This document shows positions 1 to 4,988 of a DNA stretch of 13,323 nt, piece after piece. Made by a program: the position numbers and the translations under genes. This stretch comes from CAYPYS01 sp964445715 (GTDB lineage: Bacteria > Omnitrophota > Gorgyraeia > Gorgyraeales > Gorgyraeaceae): contig CAYULJ010000039.1 in assembly GCA_964445715.1 (NCBI GenBank), positions 1-13,323 on the forward strand, given 5' to 3'. How positions within the stretch are numbered: position 1 is the first letter of the stretch; each line of letters begins with the position of its first letter. Under the pieces are notes generated by a model. That model saw only the letters and a list, made by a program, of their open reading frames with translations. It ran no database searches and was not told the origin of the DNA.

Positions 1-70
1 CTTTTTGAAGCTCTCCGTGAAAAGACACCGTGCCCGCTCGTAACAACGATGCCCTAAAAGCCTGCAGCCT
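1..70. repeat. Direct-repeat copy (right arm of the element at 1307-1600), cut by the window edge
   Basis: Positions 1-70 align without gaps to 1521-1590 with about 10 mismatches (roughly 86% identity by eye). The ten bases at 41-50 (TAACAACGAT) and the first ten (CTTTTTGAAG) are identical in both. Homology fades after about position 70. In both places the repeat ends 24-33 nt upstream of a -35 box, so each copy lies directly upstream of a promoter. The other half of this copy, if it exists, lies outside the window. Nature unknown: a MITE-like or structured intergenic element is likely. Confidence 0.8.
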
Positions 71-94
71 GCGAGGCCAAAAAGAATTTATATC

Positions 95-123
95 TTGAAT
101 AACACGGCCATTTCGATTATAAT
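95..123 (+). promoter_or_regulatory. Sigma70-type promoter for the first PilZ gene
   Basis: TTGAAT at 95-100 and a perfect TATAAT at 118-123 are separated by 17 bp. The expected transcription start is near 130, giving a leader of about 20 nt that contains a strong Shine-Dalgarno sequence (AGGAGG, about 140-146) before the ATG at 151. Unlike the next promoters, this one makes a conventional leadered mRNA. Confidence 0.8.
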
Positions 124-150
124 AGCTACTATTAACAAAAGGAGGGGCAG

Positions 151-525
151 ATGTGGAGCGGCATTAATAAGCGCAAGTTTCCAAGGGCAGAATACCCGTG
201 CAAAATAACCATAAGAAGGAAAGACAAGTCAGATATCCTGTCTTCGCAGACACAGAACATAGGCATAGGCGGAATATGCACTGTGCTCTCCAGGGACCTG
301 GGTATATTCGCGCCCGTAGAAGTGCAGCTGGACATATTGGACAATAAACCAGCCATTCAGTGCGACGGCGCAATAGTGTGGATAGTAGAGCAAAAACAAC
401 AAAAGAACAAAATATACGACACAGGCATAGAATTCACTAATTTAAAAAAGAATGACGCGGGAAGGATAGATGCGATAGTAAAAAAGATCCTTGGAGAAAC
501 AGCTCAACAAGCTATAACTTCTTGA
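151..525 (+). CDS. PilZ domain protein (1 of 8)
   Basis: A 124-residue stand-alone PilZ protein, presumably a cytoplasmic cyclic-di-GMP receptor. The arginine motif RxxxR is R8-R12 (RKFPR). The second motif, normally [D/N]xSxxG, reads N36-I-G38-I-G-G41, so the Ser is replaced by Gly, which may weaken ligand binding. The late strands look typical: GAIVW followed by a YDTGIEF segment. The start is fixed by a strong Shine-Dalgarno sequence about 7 nt upstream and a promoter at 95-123. Its TGA stop (523-525) lies inside the -35 box of the next gene's promoter. There is no enzymatic domain, so it is a receptor or adaptor with unknown target. The family call is firm; nucleotide binding is inferred. 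Confidence 0.88.
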   Translation: MWSGINKRKFPRAEYPCKITIRRKDKSDILSSQTQNIGIGGICTVLSRDLGIFAPVEVQLDILDNKPAIQCDGAIVWIVEQKQQKNKIYDTGIEFTNLKKNDAGRIDAIVKKILGETAQQAITS

Positions 526-550
526 CAAATAATAAGTTATGTGTTAAAAT
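522..550 (+). promoter_or_regulatory. Near-consensus promoter giving a leaderless mRNA
   Basis: Perfect TTGACA at 522-527, 17-bp spacer, TAAAAT at 545-550. The ATG begins at 557, about where transcription should start, and there is no Shine-Dalgarno sequence in the 6 nt between. The -35 box overlaps the stop codon of the upstream PilZ gene. The 12 bases CTTGACAAATAA at 521-532 recur exactly at 868-879 in the next promoter. Confidence 0.8.
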
Positions 551-556
551 GCGTCT

Positions 557-856
557 ATGAAGTACAAGAATAGAAGGGAAGCAATAAGAACCCCGTTATC
601 TTGTGCTGTTCGCTATCAAAGAAAGGGTTCTCAAAGGTTTGGCAATTCAATAGGGCGAGATATAAGCCAAAACGGCATAGGTTTTGTCTCGAATGAATAT
701 TTTCCTATTCGCACCCACCTGGTATTTGAAGTCCAGCACCCAGAAACAAAGAGATTTATAAAGGCGTTAGGAGAAGTTGTTTGGGCATCAAGCCAGCCAT
801 ATTCTGAGAGGTTCTCTGTAGGCGCAAGATTCCTAGGTCCTCCCGTAAATATCTAA
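557..856 (+). CDS. PilZ domain protein (2 of 8), probably leaderless
   Basis: A 99-residue protein that is essentially only a PilZ domain. Both ligand motifs are intact: R7-x3-R11 (RREAIR) and D35-I-S37-Q-N-G40. The later strands GEVVW and the FSVGARF segment match the family. It is presumed to bind cyclic-di-GMP in the cytoplasm; its target is unknown. The ATG at 557 has no Shine-Dalgarno sequence but sits 6 nt after a -10 hexamer (promoter 522-550), so translation probably begins at or within a base or two of the mRNA 5' end. The next gene has its own promoter, so this looks like a one-gene unit. The length is at the short end for a PilZ protein, but the C-terminus is complete (stop TAA). 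Confidence 0.88.
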   Translation: MKYKNRREAIRTPLSCAVRYQRKGSQRFGNSIGRDISQNGIGFVSNEYFPIRTHLVFEVQHPETKRFIKALGEVVWASSQPYSERFSVGARFLGPPVNI

Positions 857-868
857 TCTTTCACCACC

Positions 869-897
869 TTGACAAATAAGCTATCGACAGGTATACT
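869..897 (+). promoter_or_regulatory. Near-consensus promoter giving a near-leaderless mRNA
   Basis: Perfect TTGACA at 869-874, 17-bp spacer, TATACT at 892-897. The predicted transcription start is near 904 and the ATG is at 908. A reading frame can be opened at the TTG of this -35 box, but that TTG is better explained as promoter sequence. Confidence 0.8.
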
Positions 898-907
898 TTG
901 TAGAACT

Positions 908-1300
908 ATGGGCGAGAGAAGAAATAAATTCAGCATAAATAAGATATATGCCTTATTAAAGGTCCTGACCAAGGACAAGAGATACGATCCGGAATCGTAT
1001 TCCTTTGTCATGTCTGCGCTGACCTATACCAGCAAAAAGCTTAAAAGAAGAGGGCACGTAAGCGGACAGGAACTTCTTGACGGGATAAAAGACTATGCCC
1101 TTGAGCAGTTTGGCCCAATGGCAAGGATAGTCTTTGAGCACTGGGGGATAAAAACAACCGATGATTTTGGTGAGATCGTGTTCAACATGATAAACGCTGG
1201 CATCCTCGGAAAGACAGATCAGGATTCAAAACTAGATTTCAGCAACAGATACGATTTCAAAGACGCTTTCGACAAAGGCTGCAAGTACTCCATCCACTAA
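908..1300 (+). CDS. Minf_1886 (Plancto_Ver_chp) family conserved hypothetical protein
   Basis: A 130-residue soluble protein. The central stretch (HVSGQELLDGIKDYALEQ, then FGPMARIVFEHWGI and DDFGEIVFNMI) and the C-terminal KTDQDSKLDF...YDF region match my memory of the Minf_1886 family, described in Planctomycetes and Verrucomicrobia. Its function is unknown. No transmembrane segment, signal peptide or catalytic motif is visible. I chose the ATG at 908 rather than the in-frame TTG at 869 because that TTG is the -35 box of a promoter whose -10 ends 10 nt before 908. No Shine-Dalgarno sequence precedes 908, which fits a leaderless or near-leaderless mRNA. The gene is followed by a gene-free repeat region with a weak terminator-like hairpin. 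Confidence 0.85.
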   Translation: MGERRNKFSINKIYALLKVLTKDKRYDPESYSFVMSALTYTSKKLKRRGHVSGQELLDGIKDYALEQFGPMARIVFEHWGIKTTDDFGEIVFNMINAGILGKTDQDSKLDFSNRYDFKDAFDKGCKYSIH

Positions 1301-1306
1301 ACACTC

Positions 1307-1600
1307 ATATTCACCCACGCCAGAGGTTTACTACAGGGACGCGAAATTGCCCCAGCGTGACAATTTCGCTCATTATTGTTCCTCGCTCGTCCTTTCACAG
1401 ACAGCTTCAAAAAGCCTTTTCATTTTGCGAAACATATAATCTTGCACTACTAAAAAGACTGCCTGTCAAAATAAACGGAGCGAGGCCCACATTTTCAAAA
1501 AACTAACACTGGCCGAGCGTCTTTTTGAAGCTATCTGCGAAAGGACACCGTGCCCACTCGTAACAACGATGCCCTATAAACCTCTAGCATGGGTAAATAT
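1307..1600. repeat. Nested inverted-repeat element filling the gene-free gap 1301-1660
   Basis: This gap of about 360 nt has no convincing gene. Its outer ends are inverted repeats: 1307-1330 pairs with 1577-1600 (21 of 24 matching, all three differences C/T transitions). A second inner pair, 1389-1414 with 1521-1546, matches 24 of 26. Between them the left arm carries an extra hairpin (1341-1369). Further short stems compete for the same right arm: 1452-1459 with 1519-1526, and 1494-1501 with 1522-1529. The right arm recurs at 1-70. I see no transposase, no clear target duplication and no tRNA or rRNA. A MITE-like element or a structured RNA are both possible. Confidence 0.7.
1341..1369 (+). 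terminator. Candidate hairpin terminator after the Minf_1886 gene
   Basis: GCGAAATTG (1341-1349) and CAATTTCGC (1361-1369) form a perfect 9-bp stem with an 11-nt loop, about 40 nt after the stop at 1300. It is followed by a moderately T-rich stretch (TCATTATTGTT) rather than a clean U-tract, so terminator function is uncertain. It also lies inside the inverted-repeat element and may belong to it. Confidence 0.4.
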
Positions 1601-1622
1601 CACGAAAACTTGAAAATTTTGC

Positions 1623-1651
1623 TTGAGTTCCCGATGGTTCTGTATTACAAT
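1623..1651 (+). promoter_or_regulatory. Promoter for the secreted-protein gene, near-leaderless
   Basis: TTGAGT at 1623-1628 and TACAAT at 1646-1651 are spaced by 17 bp. The expected start, near 1658, is only about 3 nt before the ATG at 1661. It lies just downstream of the repeat element, as the promoter at 95-123 lies downstream of the other repeat copy. Confidence 0.65.
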
Positions 1652-1660
1652 ATCAGCGTA

Positions 1661-2467
1661 ATGAAAAATTTTTTATTGATCCTATCATTAATTCTGATTT
1701 TTCCTGCTTCTGATTCATTCTCTGAAGAAGCTGGGATCGAATCAAAAATCATGAGCGTCGATCCTGAACAAGAATTCTTCATAATAAAGGCTGGTTCGGA
1801 TGAAGGGATAGAGCTAGGCGACGAGATTATCGTTCACAAAGGTCTCGCAAAGATTGCCAATGCATATGTCGTCGAGGTACGAAGAAATGTATCTGCTGCA
1901 GAAGTGCTAAATATAAGTCAAAGCCAAGGAGGAGAAATCCAAGAAGGCGACAATGTAATTATTTACAAAGAAAAAGCAAAAAAAATACACACAAAGGAAA
2001 AGGCAAAGGAATGGACATACCTAGGTCCTAAAAGCGAAAGGGGAGCGATCGCAGAGAGGCCTGGCTCGCCTCCTCAAGCCAGGGGCTACCGAAAAGGGTA
2101 TCCCGCGGAAGTAACTATAAACAAAGACCCTGAGACAGTTTTTTCCTATGCGTCTCTGGTACTAAAAGAAGATAGTTATTTAATCACCTCCTCAGACAGA
2201 GGGATAGGCGTGCTTTTGGCCTATAAGCCTATCTCATTATCTTTAATAAGAGAACTATGGGCAGACGCGACCGCTAAAATAGACCACAGGCTTACGCTCT
2301 CTCTAAATATGACAGGGAATAAAAATTCAACAAAGCTTGTGATATCAGCCTTTAGAGAACATACTCAAAAAGAAAAGCATATAAAAGTCCCTATTGTAAA
2401 AAATTCTAGGTACTATAGCGACCTGGCTGATATTGCCGTTAAAATAAAAGAACGCTCAGAGCATTGA
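1661..2467 (+). CDS. Secreted protein with FlgT-C-like SH3 barrel; C-terminal domain unassigned
   Basis: 268 residues from the ATG at 1661. Residues 1-20 form a signal peptide (KNF, then a Leu/Ile-rich core, then PASDSFS), so the product is exported. Residues about 25-103 look like the small beta-barrel seen in FlgT C-terminal and related envelope proteins: KIMSVD...FFIIKAGSDEGIELGDEIIVH, then VVEVRRNVSAAEVL and IQEGDNVIIY. A charged linker (104-148) includes a GC-rich patch with a hairpin (2060-2083). Residues 149-268 form an alpha/beta domain I cannot name. A longer frame from 1589 is rejected because it would place 24 residues ahead of the signal peptide and start inside the repeat element. 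The stop overlaps the next start. Probably an envelope-associated protein; no enzymatic residues are evident. Confidence 0.75.
   Translation: MKNFLLILSLILIFPASDSFSEEAGIESKIMSVDPEQEFFIIKAGSDEGIELGDEIIVHKGLAKIANAYVVEVRRNVSAAEVLNISQSQGGEIQEGDNVIIYKEKAKKIHTKEKAKEWTYLGPKSERGAIAERPGSPPQARGYRKGYPAEVTINKDPETVFSYASLVLKEDSYLITSSDRGIGVLLAYKPISLSLIRELWADATAKIDHRLTLSLNMTGNKNSTKLVISAFREHTQKEKHIKVPIVKNSRYYSDLADIAVKIKERSEH
2060..2083. repeat. GC-rich palindrome inside a coding linker
   Basis: CCTGGCT (2060-2066) and AGCCAGG (2077-2083) form a 7-bp perfect stem with a 10-nt loop. They lie in a GC-rich patch (about 2040-2100) of an otherwise AT-rich gene and encode a Gly/Pro/Arg-rich linker between the two domains of the secreted protein. 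GCGATCGC stands just upstream (2045-2052). It resembles an in-frame inserted palindromic element, but I see no second copy of the same sequence. Confidence 0.45.
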
Positions 2468-3144
2468 AAGATATAAGTCGTTCCAGATCACTTTTAAAAA
2501 TATATGATCTACTATATGAAAGATTCGGGCCAAGGCATTGGTGGCCGGGCGATACAAGATTAGAAATAATAATAGGCGCCATACTTACTCAGAATACATC
2601 CTGGAAAAATGTTGAAAAGGCGATTGAAAATCTAAAAAGGAAGAAGGTCTTAAAAATAAAGTCTCTTTCGCGTGTATCCGAAAAGAGGCTCGCAAAGTTG
2701 ATAAAACCGGCTGGGTATTATAATATAAAATCCAACCGCATAAAGAACTTTCTGGTCTTTCTTAATACTAAATACAAAAACAGCCTGAACCAGATGTTCG
2801 GGACGAAAACTCAAAAACTAAGAAGCGAGCTCCTTGAAGTAAAAGGGATCGGTCCGGAGACAGCCGATAGCATACTCCTGTATGCAGGAGGAAAGCCTGT
2901 ATTTGTTGTTGATGCCTACACAAAAAGGGTATTTTCTAGGCATAGATTTGCACCACAAGAAACAGAATACGAGGGATGGCAACAACTTTTTCAGGGCAAT
3001 CTTCCCAAAGATGTTAAACTATATAACGAATTCCATGCCCTTATAGTGGAACTAGGCAAAGAATTATGCAGGCCAAAAAACCCTATGTGTGCTAAATGCC
3101 CGATTCGGAGGATAAATCATGGCAGAAGAAACAAAAGAACCTAA
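2464..3144 (+). CDS. HhH-GPD DNA glycosylase, MagIII/endonuclease III-like
   Basis: A 226-residue base-excision-repair glycosylase. The helix-hairpin-helix is LLEVKGIGPETADSILLYAG (123-142) and the catalytic Asp is D150 in FVVDAYTKRV. The position of the EndoIII lyase lysine (GxGxKTAN) is Glu132, so it should be a monofunctional glycosylase, like the MagIII type acting on alkylated purines; the substrate is inferred. The Fe-S loop is incomplete: C202, C209 and C212 follow the C-x6-C-x2-C spacing, but the expected fourth Cys is Asn218. That codon lies just after the Shine-Dalgarno sequence of the next gene, whose ATG overlaps this gene by 26 nt. The start is a TTG at 2464 overlapping the upstream TGA, implying translational coupling. 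A slightly later start cannot be excluded. Confidence 0.85.
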   Translation: MKDISRSRSLLKIYDLLYERFGPRHWWPGDTRLEIIIGAILTQNTSWKNVEKAIENLKRKKVLKIKSLSRVSEKRLAKLIKPAGYYNIKSNRIKNFLVFLNTKYKNSLNQMFGTKTQKLRSELLEVKGIGPETADSILLYAGGKPVFVVDAYTKRVFSRHRFAPQETEYEGWQQLFQGNLPKDVKLYNEFHALIVELGKELCRPKNPMCAKCPIRRINHGRRNKRT

Positions 3145-3508
3145 GCAACCTCAGGAAGAAGTGAAGCAAGAAGAAACGAAAGTGCCAGAAGAGATAAAGA
3201 CAGAGCCCAAAAAAGAAGAACCCAAAAAAGAACCGGCTCCGGTTAAAGAACAAAAAGAAGCACCTAAGGAGGTTTCGAAAGAAACGCCTAATGAAGCTCC
3301 AAAAGAAGCACCCAAGGCGCCAACTAAAGAAAAGAAGGAACCAAAGGTAGTTGAAAAGCCGACCAACTGCATGAAGTGCAACAAGCACTTGAAAAGAAAA
3401 TCCTGGTACTACAGGAATAACGGTTATTACTGTAGTAAGAGATGTTGGAAATTAGCTGAGCAGGATAAAAAGAAGGAAGAAGCCAAAAAAGAAGAGAAAA
3501 AGGCATAG
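3119..3508 (+). CDS. Lys/Glu/Pro-rich disordered protein with a Cys4 zinc-finger tail
   Basis: 129 residues. Residues 1-80 are low complexity, almost entirely Lys, Glu, Pro and a few Ala, with repeated KEAPKE/KEEPKK units, and are surely disordered. Residues 84-109 carry C84-x2-C87-x17-C105-x3-C109 with aromatic residues between (SWYYRNNGYYC), resembling a small treble-clef or TRASH/MYM-like zinc finger. The end (113-129) is Lys/Glu rich again. It may bind nucleic acid or a protein partner; no function is assigned. The start at ATG 3119 is supported by GGAGG at 3107-3111 with 7-nt spacing. It overlaps the glycosylase gene by 26 nt and is 8 nt from the following PilZ gene. The low-complexity half makes homology by composition unreliable. 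Confidence 0.75.
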   Translation: MAEETKEPKQPQEEVKQEETKVPEEIKTEPKKEEPKKEPAPVKEQKEAPKEVSKETPNEAPKEAPKAPTKEKKEPKVVEKPTNCMKCNKHLKRKSWYYRNNGYYCSKRCWKLAEQDKKKEEAKKEEKKA

Positions 3509-3516
3509 GGAACATC

Positions 3517-3918
3517 ATGATAGAAGAGCGCAGAAAACATCTAAGAGCAAAAAGTCAGTTGCCACTCAAGATCGCTGACAAGACGTTCGACATAATAACC
3601 GAAACCGTGGACGTAAGTTCGAGCGGGATATACTGCAGAGTGACAAGGCTGCTTCCGCTGATGTCAAAGATCGAAGTAGTGCTTCTCGTGCCTCCAAAAA
3701 ACAACTCTAAGGCCAAACAAGCTAAAAAAATAAGGTGTAAGGGGGTCGTGGTCAGGACAGAGCCCATAATATTGGAAAACACTGACAAGGCGCATTACAA
3801 CACTGCCATATTCTTTACAGACATCTCTGTAAAGGACCAGAAGGCCTTGGAAGCTTATGTAGAATCCGGGAACGCCAATCAAAAATCAGACAAAAAAATC
3901 GACATAATACTTTCTTAA
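3517..3918 (+). CDS. PilZ domain protein (3 of 8)
   Basis: A 133-residue stand-alone PilZ protein. RxxxR is R6-R10 (RRKHLR) and DxSxxG is D32-V-S34-S-S-G37, both intact. The usual VVW strand reads GVVVRTE, so the conserved Trp is replaced by Arg, and the loop after strand four is longer than in the sister proteins. The last strand, YNTAIFF, is recognisable. It probably binds cyclic-di-GMP in the cytoplasm. It sits 8 nt after the zinc-finger gene with a weak Shine-Dalgarno sequence (GGGA). Its TAA stop (3916-3918) lies inside the first 41-nt palindrome, so it ends the 1661-3918 block. Confidence 0.87.
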   Translation: MIEERRKHLRAKSQLPLKIADKTFDIITETVDVSSSGIYCRVTRLLPLMSKIEVVLLVPPKNNSKAKQAKKIRCKGVVVRTEPIILENTDKAHYNTAIFFTDISVKDQKALEAYVESGNANQKSDKKIDIILS

Positions 3919-3954
3919 GTTAACACTTCAACAATGTTAAAGTGTTAACTTAAG
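3914..3954. repeat. 41-nt palindrome, copy 1
   Basis: The left arm CTTAAGTTAACACTTCAAC (3914-3932) pairs with the right arm (3936-3954) around an AAT loop. The 19-bp stem has one C-A mismatch (3929/3939), which would be a G-T or G-U wobble on the other strand. It contains the stop of the upstream PilZ gene and ends 9 nt before the next ATG. No U-tract follows, so it is not a standard terminator. Two homologous copies are at 10893 and 12264. Confidence 0.95.
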
Positions 3955-3963
3955 CTTCAAAAG

Positions 3964-4446
3964 ATGAAGACAAAAGTCGTAAAAATCGAGATACCGAAAG
4001 ATGCGAATGCGATCATAGGCCAGGCGCATTTCGTTAAGACAGCGGAAGATCTATATGAGGCCTTGGTAAATTCTGTTCCGAATATAAAATTTGGCATAGG
4101 GTTCTGTGAGGCATCAGGTCCATGCCTGGTAAGATACGAAGGTAATGATGATGGGCTGAAAAAAATAGCTGCAAAAAATGCTCTAAGTATCGGCGCGGGG
4201 CATTCATTTGTAATTATAATGAAAAATGCCTTCCCTATAAATGTCCTCAAGGCGATAAAAGATGTGCCTGAAGTATGCTCTATATATTGCGCCACTGCAA
4301 ATAATGTAGAGGTCATCGTTTCAGAGACTGAACAGGGAAAAGGCATATTGGGCACGGTAGATGGTTCAGCACCTAAAGGAATAGAGGGCGAAGAAGAAAT
4401 CGAGAATAGAAAAGAACTATTAAGAAAAATAGGCTATAAATTATAA
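3964..4446 (+). CDS. Adenosine-specific kinase family protein (PF04008)
   Basis: 160 residues, the usual length for this compact family. Recognisable segments are the N-terminal KIEIPKDANAIIGQAHFVKTAEDLYE, NIKFGIGFCEASGPCLVRYEGND, the IGAGHSFVIIMKNAFPINVL stretch, VCSIYCATANNVEVIV, and the ending GILGTVDGSAPKGIE followed by a helix. Family members are described as adenosine-specific kinases of archaea and some bacteria; the in vivo role is not well settled, so the name rests on homology only. It is cytoplasmic, with no signal or membrane segment. It starts 9 nt after palindrome 1 without a clear Shine-Dalgarno sequence and opens the long block running to 10892. A DUF4416 gene follows after 11 nt. 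Confidence 0.85.
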   Translation: MKTKVVKIEIPKDANAIIGQAHFVKTAEDLYEALVNSVPNIKFGIGFCEASGPCLVRYEGNDDGLKKIAAKNALSIGAGHSFVIIMKNAFPINVLKAIKDVPEVCSIYCATANNVEVIVSETEQGKGILGTVDGSAPKGIEGEEEIENRKELLRKIGYKL

Positions 4447-4457
4447 ACCGACACGAT

Positions 4458-4988
4458 ATGGGGAAGACGAAAATTCCTCAACAAGTCAAATTAGTCATAG
4501 GCATGCTGGCCAAAGATAAAAAACTCTTCGATACCGTCGAAGAGTTTTTTGCTAAAGAATTCGGCTCCATTGACTACAGAAGCTCCTTGATCCCATTCAA
4601 ATATACGGATTATTACAAAAAAGAAATGGGGCATGCGCTAAACAGGAAATTCATCTCTTTCAAAGAGCGCGTATCTCCAGAGCGCCTGCCGCAAATAAAA
4701 CTCACTACAAATTCTCTCGAGGACAAATTTTCTATAAAGAAAAATGATGGATCAAAAAGGCAGATAAACATAGACCCAGGATATCTGTCTGATTCGAAAT
4801 TCGTCCTTGCCACTACAAAGGATTACTGCCACAGGCTCTATCTTAATAATGGCATATACGCTGAAGTGACGCTCATGTGGAGAAAGTCAAGCTTTCAACC
4901 AACAGAATGGACATATCCTGACTACAAGACCAGGGAATATATAGATATCCTCAATGCGATTAGGAACATCCTCATGGAAGAACGCTGA
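4458..4988 (+). CDS. DUF4416 family protein
   Basis: 176 residues, the normal length for DUF4416. Conserved-looking parts are the N-terminal KLVIGMLAKDKKLFDTVEEFFAKEFG, the LIPFKYTDYYKKEMG segment, ISFKERVSPERLPQIKLTTN, RQINIDPGYLSDSKFVLATT, and the end SSFQPTEWTYPDYKTREYIDIL. The function is unknown. It is soluble, with no signal peptide. The ATG at 4458 lacks a Shine-Dalgarno sequence; an AT-rich TATAAA at 4442-4447 stands 10 nt upstream with a poor -35 (TTAAGA, 4420-4425), so a secondary near-leaderless promoter is possible but weak. Its TGA overlaps the ATG of the following protease gene by one base, indicating coupling. Confidence 0.87.
   Translation: MGKTKIPQQVKLVIGMLAKDKKLFDTVEEFFAKEFGSIDYRSSLIPFKYTDYYKKEMGHALNRKFISFKERVSPERLPQIKLTTNSLEDKFSIKKNDGSKRQINIDPGYLSDSKFVLATTKDYCHRLYLNNGIYAEVTLMWRKSSFQPTEWTYPDYKTREYIDILNAIRNILMEER

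Noticed and set aside
1..70. Short minus-strand peptide frames through both repeat copies (ending SFKK or similar)
   Set aside because: The frames read similarly only because the DNA repeats; there are no start signals and differences between copies are not mainly silent.
1435..1440. TATAAT inside the inverted-repeat element as a promoter
   Set aside because: No -35-like hexamer at 16-18 bp and no gene that it would serve.
1589..1660. Upstream extension of the secreted-protein gene to an ATG at 1589
   Set aside because: It would start inside the repeat element, place 24 residues before a clear signal peptide, and run through the promoter at 1623-1651.
3092..3388. Minus-strand Phe/Leu-rich frame opposite the zinc-finger gene
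   Set aside because: It is the complement of Lys/Glu codon repeats; no start signal or real domain.
3934..3948. Tiny reading frame starting at the ATG in the palindrome loop (Met-Leu-Lys-Cys)
   Set aside because: Its length and stop differ among the three copies, there is no Shine-Dalgarno sequence, and the bases are explained by the palindrome.
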